NCBI RefSeq assembly: GCF_042684865.1
Contig: NZ_JBHUML010000002.1
Location: forward strand, 930,001-994,000
Direction: 5' to 3'
Source: Salibacterium lacus
GTDB taxonomy: Bacteria > Bacillota > Bacilli > Bacillales > Marinococcaceae
DNA: 64,000 nt
Shown here: piece after piece, positions 1 through 7,558 of the stretch
How the letters are laid out: each line of letters opens with the position of its first letter
Position numbering within the stretch: position 1 is the first letter of the stretch
Notes under the pieces: generated by a model
Seen by the model: the letters and a program-made list of their open reading frames with translations, nothing else
Databases searched by the model: none
Told to the model about the DNA's origin: nothing
Translations under genes and position numbers: made by a program

Positions 1-583
1 TGAAAACCCAGACGACGTCGATAAAGTGCCAGTACAAGCTCGCCAGATAAAATTTAGGCGCATTTGTCAACGTAATTCCGGTACGGCTGTAGCGTATCAT
101 TAGTGTGATAAACCAGAACAGACCAAATGTTACGTGAGCTCCGTGCAGACCTACCAGGGAGTAAAAGGAAGATCCAAACGCACTGGTCGTAAATCCAAGT
201 CCTCCGTGGTGGACATACTCATAAAACTCGTATATTTCAAAACCGAGAAAAGCAAATCCGAGAAGCACGGTAACAGCTGTGAGTATCATCATGTTCTTGA
301 AATTGTTTTTCTTCATAGAGTACATGGCCAGAACACTGGTCAATGAACTGGTCAATAGCAGCATTGTCATAATAAAGACGAGCGGAAGCGAAAACAGCTC
401 TGACGCTGACGGCCCGCCCGCTGTACCGTCACGCAGGCCGAGAAACGTTCCGAAAAACGTAGCAAACATAATGGTTTCCCCGCCGAGAAAAACCCAGAAA
501 CCGAGAAATTTGTTTTTCCCCTCAAGTGTTGCTTTCTCCGGATTGGGAGGGAGGCCTTTGCTTACATCAACGGAATCAGACAT
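1..583 (-). CDS. ctaE: Cytochrome c oxidase subunit III (partial, cut by window edge)
   Basis: Subunit III of the membrane-bound caa3-type cytochrome c oxidase, an integral membrane protein that stabilises subunit I. The visible 194 codons start at an ATG (581-583) preceded by AAAGGAGGTAAGC on the minus strand. They read through hydrophobic helices, the family stretch GLHGAHVTFGLFW and YWHFIDVVWVF, and run off the left edge without a stop. Bacillus CtaE is about 207 residues, so only the last dozen or so are missing. It begins 1 nt after ctaD and shares its operon. The family assignment is firm; the C-terminus is unseen. Confidence 0.93.
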   Translation of the reverse strand, partial: MSDSVDVSKGLPPNPEKATLEGKNKFLGFWVFLGGETIMFATFFGTFLGLRDGTAGGPSASELFSLPLVFIMTMLLLTSSLTSVLAMYSMKKNNFKNMMILTAVTVLLGFAFLGFEIYEFYEYVHHGGLGFTTSAFGSSFYSLVGLHGAHVTFGLFWFITLMIRYSRTGITLTNAPKFYLASLYWHFIDVVWVF

Positions 584-584
584 A

Positions 585-2459
585 TCAGCTTACCTCCTTT
601 TCGATTTTTTTGATCTTATCAAGAGGTATATGATAACCATGATCTTCATGTATCGAGTGAAGCAGCATAGAGCCGAAGGTTATAATAACACCTGCTCCTA
701 TAACAATCCATTCCGGAATGAGCGGATTCTCCATCTGCATCATAATCATGCCGAATCCCCAGACAAACAGACCCAGACCTATCGTGAACGGTAGAATAGA
801 TCCATTCGGCATGTGAATCTCATCCATCGGTTCAGCCGGTTTCATCGTACCGTCTCCGTGCACTTTTTCATAGAACCACGGATCAAGGGATCGTACCTGC
901 GGTGTCTGGGCGAAATTATATTCAGGCACCGGAGTTGTTGTAGCCCATTCCAGCGTACGGGCATCCCACGGATCGCGTACTGTAACCCGTTTAGACGTGT
1001 AAGCGGAATATACCACATTAATTAACAATACAATGATGGCAGCGCCCATCATAAAGGCACCGATACTGGAAACAAGGTTCATGGTTTCCATGCCCTGGCC
1101 ATCAAGGTACGTGAACACACGTCTGGGCATTCCTATAAGACCGAGAATGTGCTGAATGAAAAATGTCAGGTGGAAACCGACATAAAACATCCAGAACATG
1201 AGCTGCCCGAGTTTTTCGTTCAACTTATGTCCAAACATTTTCGGGTACCAGTAAAATGTACCGGCAAGAAGGCCGAGAGCGATACCTCCGACAACGATGT
1301 AATGGAAGTGCGCGACAACAAAGTATGTGTCGTGATACAGATAATCCACCGGAACCATCGCCAGCATGACACCAGTTACTCCGCCGAGCACAAACGTCGG
1401 CACAAAGGAAGATGCGCAGAGCATGGCTGTGTTGAATATTATTTTCCCGCCCCACATCGTAAAGAGCCAGTTAAATATCTTAATTCCGGTTGGAACACCA
1501 ATGGCCATCGTTGCAATCGCAAATACAGAGTTTGTAATCGGGCCAATACCGACGGTGAACATGTGGTGAACCCAAACCATGAAGGATAAAAACGCGATAA
1601 TGAGCGTCGCAAATACCATGGCGGTATATCCAAACAATCGTTTTTTCGAAAAGGCTGGAATGACCTCTGAAATAATTCCAAATGCCGGGAGTACAAGAAT
1701 ATATACTTCAGGATGTCCGAAAATCCAGAAGATATGCTGCCAAAGAACAGGGTTCCCCCCGCTTCCCGGGTTGAAATACTGTGCTCCAAAAATTCTATCC
1801 AGCATCAAAAGCGCCAGTCCCGCTGCAAGCGGTGTAAAAGCAAAAACAATGAGAATTGATGTTACAAGACCGGTCCAGCAGAAAAGAGGAAGTCTCATCA
1901 TCGTCATCCCCGGGGCGCGCATATTGATGATTGTAACGATAAAGTTAATGGCTGATACAAGGGTACCAAGACCGCTGATCTGCAGTCCCAGAACGTAAAA
2001 GTCCAGGCCGAGATCGCCGTACTCCCCGCTTGAGAGTGGAACATACGCTGTCCAGCCCGCATCCGGAGCACCCCCGAAAAACCAGCTGACACTTACGAGC
2101 AGTCCACCGAAAAAGAAAATCCAGAACCCAAGAGCGTTCACAAACGGGAATGCAACGTCCCTTGCCCCGATCTGAAGCGGAACCACAAAGTTCATAAATG
2201 CAAATATCAGTGGAGTGACTGCCAAAAAGAGCATGATAGTTCCATGCATTGTAACAAACTCATTAAATGTCTGACCGCTGAGAAACGTGTTCTCCGCCGA
2301 CATCAGCTGAATGCGCATGAATATGGCCATGAGGCCGGCTTTTAGAAAAAACAAGGCGCCGGCTATTAAATACAATACGGCAAGTTTCTTATGGTCCACA
2401 GTTGTCAACCAGTCCCATAATACACTCTTATTCGTGTTGGTAGCAGTAGCTGTTGCCAC
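585..2459 (-). CDS. ctaD: Cytochrome c oxidase subunit I (caa3 type)
   Basis: Catalytic heme-copper subunit that reduces O2 to water and pumps protons across the cytoplasmic membrane. The 624-residue protein shows the low-spin heme ligand region (FVTMHGTIMLF), the CuB His-Tyr motif GHPEVYILVLPAFG, the HH pair in VWVHHMFTVG, and the heme a3/low-spin ligands in HDTYFVVAHFHYIVVGG. About twelve or more membrane helices are followed by a C-terminal extension with further helices, as in Bacillus caa3 oxidases. It starts with ATG at 2459, 20 nt after ctaC, and is followed directly by ctaE. Length and motifs are normal for the family. Confidence 0.98.
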   Translation of the reverse strand: MATATATNTNKSVLWDWLTTVDHKKLAVLYLIAGALFFLKAGLMAIFMRIQLMSAENTFLSGQTFNEFVTMHGTIMLFLAVTPLIFAFMNFVVPLQIGARDVAFPFVNALGFWIFFFGGLLVSVSWFFGGAPDAGWTAYVPLSSGEYGDLGLDFYVLGLQISGLGTLVSAINFIVTIINMRAPGMTMMRLPLFCWTGLVTSILIVFAFTPLAAGLALLMLDRIFGAQYFNPGSGGNPVLWQHIFWIFGHPEVYILVLPAFGIISEVIPAFSKKRLFGYTAMVFATLIIAFLSFMVWVHHMFTVGIGPITNSVFAIATMAIGVPTGIKIFNWLFTMWGGKIIFNTAMLCASSFVPTFVLGGVTGVMLAMVPVDYLYHDTYFVVAHFHYIVVGGIALGLLAGTFYWYPKMFGHKLNEKLGQLMFWMFYVGFHLTFFIQHILGLIGMPRRVFTYLDGQGMETMNLVSSIGAFMMGAAIIVLLINVVYSAYTSKRVTVRDPWDARTLEWATTTPVPEYNFAQTPQVRSLDPWFYEKVHGDGTMKPAEPMDEIHMPNGSILPFTIGLGLFVWGFGMIMMQMENPLIPEWIVIGAGVIITFGSMLLHSIHEDHGYHIPLDKIKKIEKEVS

Positions 2460-2479
2460 GTCATTTACCTCCCCTTTTA

Positions 2480-3664
2480 TTACTGATTCATATTTTCTTC
2501 TGCACTAAGGGATTGAAGGTATTGAACGATAGCGTTCATATCTTCATCATTCATATCCGGAAAGGACGGCATGTTATTCCCCTGTTTGATGTCATCGGGA
2601 TGACGAATCCAGTCCTCGAGGTTTTCATCTGTAGGTTCGAGGATATTGGCAATTTTTTCACGATCGCCGAAGTTGGATAACGTCGGCCCCTGGCCGGTAC
2701 CCTGTCCATCGACTGCGTGACAGGTTATACAGCCTTGATCTTCAAATGCCTGTCTGCCGTCCGATACAGTGGATGCCCCTTCACCGGAACCGTTGTCTGA
2801 TGTTTCCTGTTCCGCTCCACTTTCTTCGGACTGCTGACCGCCGGAAGCATTTCCTGAAGCCATTTCTGCTTCCCAGGCTTCATACTCCTCCGGTTCCATA
2901 GCAATGACTTTAAAATCCATCAATGCGTGCGACGGGCCGCATAACTCAGCGCATTTACCTTTATAGACACCAGGCTCGTTTGCTTGCAGCCACATTGTGT
3001 TTTCCACACCCGGAATAGTGTCGATCTTTCCTCCAAGAGCCGGAACCCAGAAGGAGTGGATAACGTCACTGGCGGTTAAATTAAACCAGACTTTTTCATT
3101 TGTCGGGATGTAAACTTCATTGCCCGCCGAAAATCCCTCTGGATAATCAAACTGCCACCAGAACTGGTGCCCTGTAACATCAATAACGAGGGCATCTTCC
3201 CCTTGAGAAGACTCTTCTGAAGAACTTTCACCGTTCTGAGAGTCCCCTCCTTCTCCGCTTTGTTCTTCGTCACCGGATTCTTCCCCGCTGGAACCGGCGG
3301 CTTCCGGCACTTCCTCGGCCATGTAATATGTACCCCAGATAGTCGGAACAGCGAGTATGGCAAGCAGTATAACAGGTATGATCGTCCATGTAAGTTCAAG
3401 TGCTTTACTGCCTTCCACCTGCTTTGGAAGTTCCTCATCCCCCGGCTTTTTCCGGAATTTAAATACAGCAATAAAGTAAAGAACAAATACAACAATCACG
3501 ACCAGTGCCATGACATACAGGCTTAGAATCATGTTGTCGAGAATCCATTCTGCCTGCGGCCCGTAAGGATCGAGCGCAGACAATCTTTCTTCCCCGCACC
3601 CGGCAAGCAGCATAAATACCGCTGTAAGGGGGAGAAGACGCAGTAATCCCAGATGTCTTTTCAT
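2480..3664 (-). CDS. ctaC: Cytochrome c oxidase subunit II with fused cytochrome c domain
   Basis: Electron-entry subunit of the caa3 oxidase, 394 residues. It has a lipoprotein signal with lipobox LLAGC (about residues 19-23), two membrane helices, a CuA cupredoxin domain (HQFWWQFDYPEG near 166; C238, C242, H246, M249 in CAELCGPSHALM) and a C-terminal cytochrome c domain with CITCH (312-316) and NMPSFPDM as likely axial Met region. Unusual are two acidic Ser/Glu/Asp/Gly linkers, about residues 117-157 (before CuA) and 269-302 (before the heme domain). The protein acts outside the membrane, so acidic linkers fit a saline or alkaline habitat, which is inference. It lies second in ctaBCDE. Confidence 0.97.
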   Translation of the reverse strand: MKRHLGLLRLLPLTAVFMLLAGCGEERLSALDPYGPQAEWILDNMILSLYVMALVVIVVFVLYFIAVFKFRKKPGDEELPKQVEGSKALELTWTIIPVILLAILAVPTIWGTYYMAEEVPEAAGSSGEESGDEEQSGEGGDSQNGESSSEESSQGEDALVIDVTGHQFWWQFDYPEGFSAGNEVYIPTNEKVWFNLTASDVIHSFWVPALGGKIDTIPGVENTMWLQANEPGVYKGKCAELCGPSHALMDFKVIAMEPEEYEAWEAEMASGNASGGQQSEESGAEQETSDNGSGEGASTVSDGRQAFEDQGCITCHAVDGQGTGQGPTLSNFGDREKIANILEPTDENLEDWIRHPDDIKQGNNMPSFPDMNDEDMNAIVQYLQSLSAEENMNQ

Positions 3665-3755
3665 CGAATCATCAAACCTCTCTTTCCAATGAAGTAAGAA
3701 ATACCAAATTTATTTAGTCATCTACAGCAGCATGTATTGAACTGCCGGTAGTATT

Positions 3756-4682
3756 TCACATATGAACAACAGCCATTACTATAAATAATATCGTCATATA
3801 TGGAAAGGAATAAACAAACATATAGCGGGCCCATCCTGTATTGTTTCTCAGGAAAAAGCCTGCAACTCCCGGAATCAGCCATCCGGCCCCAAGACAGACG
3901 GCTGTTAACGTATAAACGCTTCCAAATTCACGCAAAAAAAGAGTAACTGCAAGCAGAGCTGCAGCGTAAAGAACAATCTGCCTTTTTGCCACAGCGTGTC
4001 CGGCTTGAACCGGCAGCACCGGTATGCCTGCGGCCCGGTATTCTTCCGTACGCTGTATGGCAGATGCGAGAAAATGAGGCGGATACCACATAAACAATAT
4101 ACAGAAAAGCAGCCATGAATGAGAGTGCAGGGCCGGATCTACTGCAGCCCATCCAATAAGTGGAGCTGCCGCGCCGGCAAGTCCTCCTGCTGCAGCATGA
4201 AGTGTCGAAACTCTTTTCAGCCAAAGAGTATAAATCACTATATAAACAACAAGTCCGGCTGCCGCTGCTACAGCGGAGACAGGCTCCACCGCCCCCAGTA
4301 TCATAATGCCCAGAGCCGCCTGCACCAAACCTGACGTCAGCATTCGTGCCGGTTTTATTCTTCCTGCTGCGGCCGGTCTATGTTTCGTCCGTTCCATAAC
4401 CGCGTCTACATCCCGATCCAAATAGTTATTTAACGTAAAACTACCGGCAGCGGTCAGTCCTGCACCGGTCAGTACCAGAGTCAGAATGTGCAGGTTCTGA
4501 AGAAGAGGGAAGTCCGAGTAGCTTGAAGCAATAACCATGGACGCAGCAACAAAAACCAGGTAAAAGCACACTGCCGGAATGCCGGCTGCACTTACACAGT
4601 CCCTCCATGAAGAAGAGTGCGTTTCTTCTGAATCACCTTTTTTTATATCAGCTGCGTGCGGAACCGCATTGAATTCATCCAA
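3756..4682 (-). CDS. ctaB: Protoheme IX farnesyltransferase (heme O synthase)
   Basis: Polytopic membrane enzyme that adds a farnesyl group to protoheme to make heme O, the precursor of heme A for the oxidase encoded downstream. It shows the UbiA-family aspartate motif NNYLDRDVDAVMERTKHRP and the conserved loop EEYRAAGIPVLPV, with about eight to nine hydrophobic helices. The open frame can be extended to a GTG at 4691, but that GTG lies inside AAGGGGGTGA, which looks like the Shine-Dalgarno. The TTG at 4682, six bases further on, is therefore preferred (308 residues). First gene of the cta operon, 91 nt before ctaC. Confidence 0.95.
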   Translation of the reverse strand: MDEFNAVPHAADIKKGDSEETHSSSWRDCVSAAGIPAVCFYLVFVAASMVIASSYSDFPLLQNLHILTLVLTGAGLTAAGSFTLNNYLDRDVDAVMERTKHRPAAAGRIKPARMLTSGLVQAALGIMILGAVEPVSAVAAAAGLVVYIVIYTLWLKRVSTLHAAAGGLAGAAAPLIGWAAVDPALHSHSWLLFCILFMWYPPHFLASAIQRTEEYRAAGIPVLPVQAGHAVAKRQIVLYAAALLAVTLFLREFGSVYTLTAVCLGAGWLIPGVAGFFLRNNTGWARYMFVYSFPYMTILFIVMAVVHM

Positions 4683-4838
4683 ACCCTTCACCCCCTTATC
4701 ATCCGTCGGTCTGGATTAATACGAGCCCGAAGCAGACAACCTGTTTCAGCGCACTTTATGTCATGGACCACTAATAATCAAATTGTACCATATACCTGCG
4801 TCCCTAGAGAATCACAATTCTGCTTTTTTCCCTCACAT

Positions 4839-4867
4839 AGTATACCACAGCTGATGCCGTTTACAGC
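4839..4867 (-). promoter_or_regulatory. Candidate sigma-A extended -10 promoter for ctaBCDE
   Basis: On the minus strand TATACT (4839-4844) is preceded by TGG, giving an extended -10 TGGTATACT, with a weak -35 TGTAAA 17 nt upstream. Transcription would start near 4832, leaving a leader of about 150 nt before ctaB. Confidence 0.45.
4852..4865 (-). promoter_or_regulatory. Candidate CcpA cre site at ctaB promoter
   Basis: TGTAAACGGCATCA on the minus strand matches the cre consensus TGWAANCGNTNWCA at every fixed position except one T. It lies between the proposed -10 and -35 of ctaB, where bound CcpA would block transcription. Catabolite repression of cta genes is known in B. subtilis; the site here is inferred from sequence alone. 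Confidence 0.45.
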
Positions 4868-4947
4868 CACCGATATTTGATTAGTTCAAAAAGTTTCACA
4901 CGATAGTCACATTTTATGATGTTTCCAAATTGTTCACCCCGCTGAAA

Positions 4948-4977
4948 TTGACTTTTTTCATTCGTTTTCATTACGAT
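4948..4977 (+). promoter_or_regulatory. Candidate sigma-A promoter for ctaA
   Basis: TTGACT (4948-4953), 18-nt spacer, TACGAT (4972-4977), with GATAAT overlapping just after as an alternative -10. It lies about 58 nt upstream of the TTG start of ctaA. The 352-bp divergent ctaB/ctaA spacer (4683-5034) holds this and the ctaB promoter and no gene. Confidence 0.45.
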
Positions 4978-5034
4978 AATAATGTACGAATGATAAATGG
5001 AATCCATCCGTCAACTGACGGGGAGGTGTATAGT

Positions 5035-5943
5035 TTGAATAAAGGGTTGAAGACATTTGGTATTGTAACATCAATCGGTATGCTGATTGTGCTCCTTCAG
5101 GGAGCGCTTGTTACAAAAACCGGATCTGCTGAAGGCTGCGGGGCAACATGGCCGCTGTGTTACGGCCAGCTAATCCCGGAGTCTTCTGCAAAAGAAACAA
5201 TTATAGAATACTCCCACCGCGCGTGGTCAGGATTAATGGGAATGTTTGTCTTCATTTTGGCTGTATGGTCCTGGAAAAAACTCAGCCATCTGAGGGAAAC
5301 GAAATTCCTGGCATTGATGGCTGTACTGTTCATACTTTTCCAGGGCTTCATGGGAGCCGGCGCTGTGATATGGGGCAACAATAACATTGTTCTGGCCCTT
5401 CACTTTGGAATATCCACGATTTCCTTTGCTGCGGTCGCTCTGCTTACCGTTTTAGCCTTTGAGGACGGAAAATCAGGTGTCACCAAAGTGCAGGTGTCCA
5501 AGACGTACCGCAATTATTTATTCGGGGTCCTCGTATACAGTTATCTCGTTATCTACACCGGAGCTTACGTGAAACATACCGGGGCAACGTATGTCTGCAG
5601 TGGTTTCCCGCTTTGTAACGGCAGCCTGTTTCCTGACATGGGAAGCGGGACGGCTTACCAGCTCAGCATCCACATGATACACCGGGCTGCCGCTGTATTG
5701 CTTGCAGTGCTGTTTTTTGTGCTGTTAATCTGGACGATCCGCCGCTTCCGGCGGTATTCTGTGCTCTTTTTTGGAAGCATTGCTGTCTTTCTGCTTGTGC
5801 TCGTTCAGGCCGGAGCCGGAATTTCGATTCTTTTCGTTGATTCGTATCTTCCGCCCGCTCTCGTCCACTCCCTGACGATTACCGTTTTGTTCACCGTTCT
5901 TTCCTACATGGGAATGGTCATTACCAGAAATAACAGCTACTAA
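5035..5943 (+). CDS. ctaA: Heme A synthase
   Basis: Membrane monooxygenase that oxidises the C8 methyl of heme O to the formyl group of heme A. The 302-residue protein has eight predicted helices in two similar halves, with conserved His in HRAWSG, HFGIST, HMIHRAA and HSLTI, and two Cys pairs (GCGATWPLCYG; VCSGFPLCNG), as in Bacillus CtaA. The frame is open from 4930, but the TTG at 5035 follows GGGGAGGTG closely and gives the usual N-terminus, so the ATG at 4930 is rejected. It is divergent from ctaB, as in B. subtilis. Confidence 0.96.
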   Translation: MNKGLKTFGIVTSIGMLIVLLQGALVTKTGSAEGCGATWPLCYGQLIPESSAKETIIEYSHRAWSGLMGMFVFILAVWSWKKLSHLRETKFLALMAVLFILFQGFMGAGAVIWGNNNIVLALHFGISTISFAAVALLTVLAFEDGKSGVTKVQVSKTYRNYLFGVLVYSYLVIYTGAYVKHTGATYVCSGFPLCNGSLFPDMGSGTAYQLSIHMIHRAAAVLLAVLFFVLLIWTIRRFRRYSVLFFGSIAVFLLVLVQAGAGISILFVDSYLPPALVHSLTITVLFTVLSYMGMVITRNNSY

Positions 5944-5968
5944 CCACGCTGTCACACGCACATTTGTA

Positions 5969-6376
5969 AAAAGAGTCTGGGACAAAAGTAAAATAGGTGG
6001 AGGACAATACGAATGTCTTGCAGCGTTGCTCAACAGTCTAATGGTAGCGGAGCCAAAATGCTTCGACTCCTGCTCAGAACAGCACGAGTCACGGGGATCC
6101 CGCAGGATGCGATTTTCTTCCGAGGGCCCGCAGGATGCGGGTCAGGTCGGCGCCCGCCAGGAGGTGCCGATCTTAGCCGATCTTCCTCCTTTTGAGCCGT
6201 GCCCGCGGCAAAGAAGACACGATGAGCCCCGGCGAATCGATGTCGCCCTTGTGCTCTGGAGTAAAAGCGAAGCATTTTGGCGCAGCGATTCGTCTCAGAA
6301 ACGAAAAATACCGAACGATTTAAAAAAATCGTTCGGTATTTTTCTATCTTATAAAGGTTTTGTCCCAGACTCTTTT
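5969..6376. repeat. Inverted-terminus repeat element, copy A (408 bp)
   Basis: Bounded by a perfect 19-bp inverted repeat, AAAAGAGTCTGGGACAAAA at 5969-5987 and its complement at 6358-6376. The interior is GC-rich and ends in a long hairpin (6303-6344). Nearly the same sequence occurs inverted at 35712-36083 (copy B), and a diverged 704-bp relative at 33898-34601 (copy C). Copy A carries about 28 extra bases near 6100-6130 between two CCGCAGGATG repeats. No transposase is inside. It fills the space between convergent ctaA and the acetyltransferase gene. Confidence 0.85.
6303..6344. terminator. Bidirectional hairpin terminator inside repeat copy A
   Basis: GAAAAATACCGAACGAT and its complement, with A-rich and T-rich outer flanks, form a stem of about 19 bp with a short A-rich loop. 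It can terminate ctaA from the left and the acetyltransferase gene from the right. The same stem recurs in copies B and D. Confidence 0.8.
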
Positions 6377-6385
6377 CTATTTCTT

Positions 6386-7558
6386 TTAGAAAAAATCGTA
6401 GATAAAAGGGGAATCTGATGTGACCGCGGTACCAAGTAATGCTTTTGCTTCCTCAGAGGCCTGGATTTTACCAATCCGCCCTGCGACGGTCACAGAAATA
6501 TAGCCTAATAAAACGGCAGCTGCAGTGTTTATATCCATTTTCAGGCTGTCTTCTGTCCCGCCGCTTGTGAAGTGCTCCACTTCTTGTCCGGATTCATCCT
6601 TTCGTACGGTAAATATTCCATTATTCCATGAAGCGCCGGGGTCTTTTACTTGAAACGATAATTCCTGTCCTTCTTCCAACCGGAAAGGATACAATTCCAG
6701 GAAGTGCTTCATATCGACAATGCGCGCCATAAAATAACTTTCCCGCTTTTCTTCAATAGATGAGTCCGGCAGCATGAAGCGGCTTGGGTCCTGTACTGCC
6801 GGTTTCATCTCGGCTTCTTCAATCATGGAATCATGATTAGCAGTAAACCGCCAGAGCTGCTCCCTTGCTTCTTCATCAAGCGCTACAAATTCATGGACTT
6901 TCATGTAATTATTTTTAATTTGATAAATCATGTAGCCTTTATCTTCCCCGGCATCGTTTGAAAAAACGGCTATCTGGCCCTTTTTCTTTTTCAGCACAGT
7001 ATACCGCCACCATGTTTCATCCCGGTTGATCATTCCATTGTACCACGTTGCAAACTGCTGATAGATGCGTTGAAGTGTCGGCCACTCGGCAGGTGGAATC
7101 CGTCGGATTTTCCCTGTAATGATTTCTTCTCTATTTGGAAGCTGTTCTTTTTTGATTTTCCACGTTACAGCATCGGCAAATACCTCCCAGCCGAATTTGC
7201 GGTAAAACGGGATGGAAAAAGGATACAAAAAGGATACCACCTGACCGCGGCTTTTCATGTCCTCCAGAGCGGAGTCCAGCAGCTTTCGAACAAGGCCGTT
7301 CCGCCTTGACTCCGGCCACGTCGCAACACCTGATATCCCGCCCATGGGCATAAGAGTCCCCCCGATATATACTTCCATCGGCAACATAGTGAGTTTGGAC
7401 ATAAGTCTTCCATCTTCTTCAGCAACCCATGTGTTTTCCGGTTTCATAATCCGTTCATGATTCTTTTTTTCATCCTTGGTGAACTCGAACTGAAAAGCAA
7501 ACTGGTCCAGTTCGAGACTCTGGCGCATCTGGGAGGCATTCATTTTTCTGATTTTCAT
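6386..7558 (-). CDS. GNAT family N-acetyltransferase, Eis-like
   Basis: A 390-residue protein with an N-terminal GNAT fold (GGISGVATWPESRRNGLVRKLL is the acetyl-CoA binding loop region, about residues 72-93; SFLYPFSIPFYRKFGWE the usual beta5 segment), a second acyltransferase-like domain and a C-terminal SCP2-like domain ending in the carboxylate region SPFIYDFF. Length and layout match the Eis/YhbU-type multidomain acetyltransferases, which modify amines; the substrate is unknown. The ATG overlaps the photolyase stop (ATGA), so the two are translationally coupled. The pair sits between pyc and ctaA, which are adjacent in B. subtilis. Confidence 0.85.
   Translation of the reverse strand: MKIRKMNASQMRQSLELDQFAFQFEFTKDEKKNHERIMKPENTWVAEEDGRLMSKLTMLPMEVYIGGTLMPMGGISGVATWPESRRNGLVRKLLDSALEDMKSRGQVVSFLYPFSIPFYRKFGWEVFADAVTWKIKKEQLPNREEIITGKIRRIPPAEWPTLQRIYQQFATWYNGMINRDETWWRYTVLKKKKGQIAVFSNDAGEDKGYMIYQIKNNYMKVHEFVALDEEAREQLWRFTANHDSMIEEAEMKPAVQDPSRFMLPDSSIEEKRESYFMARIVDMKHFLELYPFRLEEGQELSFQVKDPGASWNNGIFTVRKDESGQEVEHFTSGGTEDSLKMDINTAAAVLLGYISVTVAGRIGKIQASEEAKALLGTAVTSDSPFIYDFF

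Noticed and set aside
5969..6376. Insertion sequence
   Set aside because: Inverted ends are present but there is no transposase frame and the element is only about 400 bp; treated as a non-autonomous repeat.
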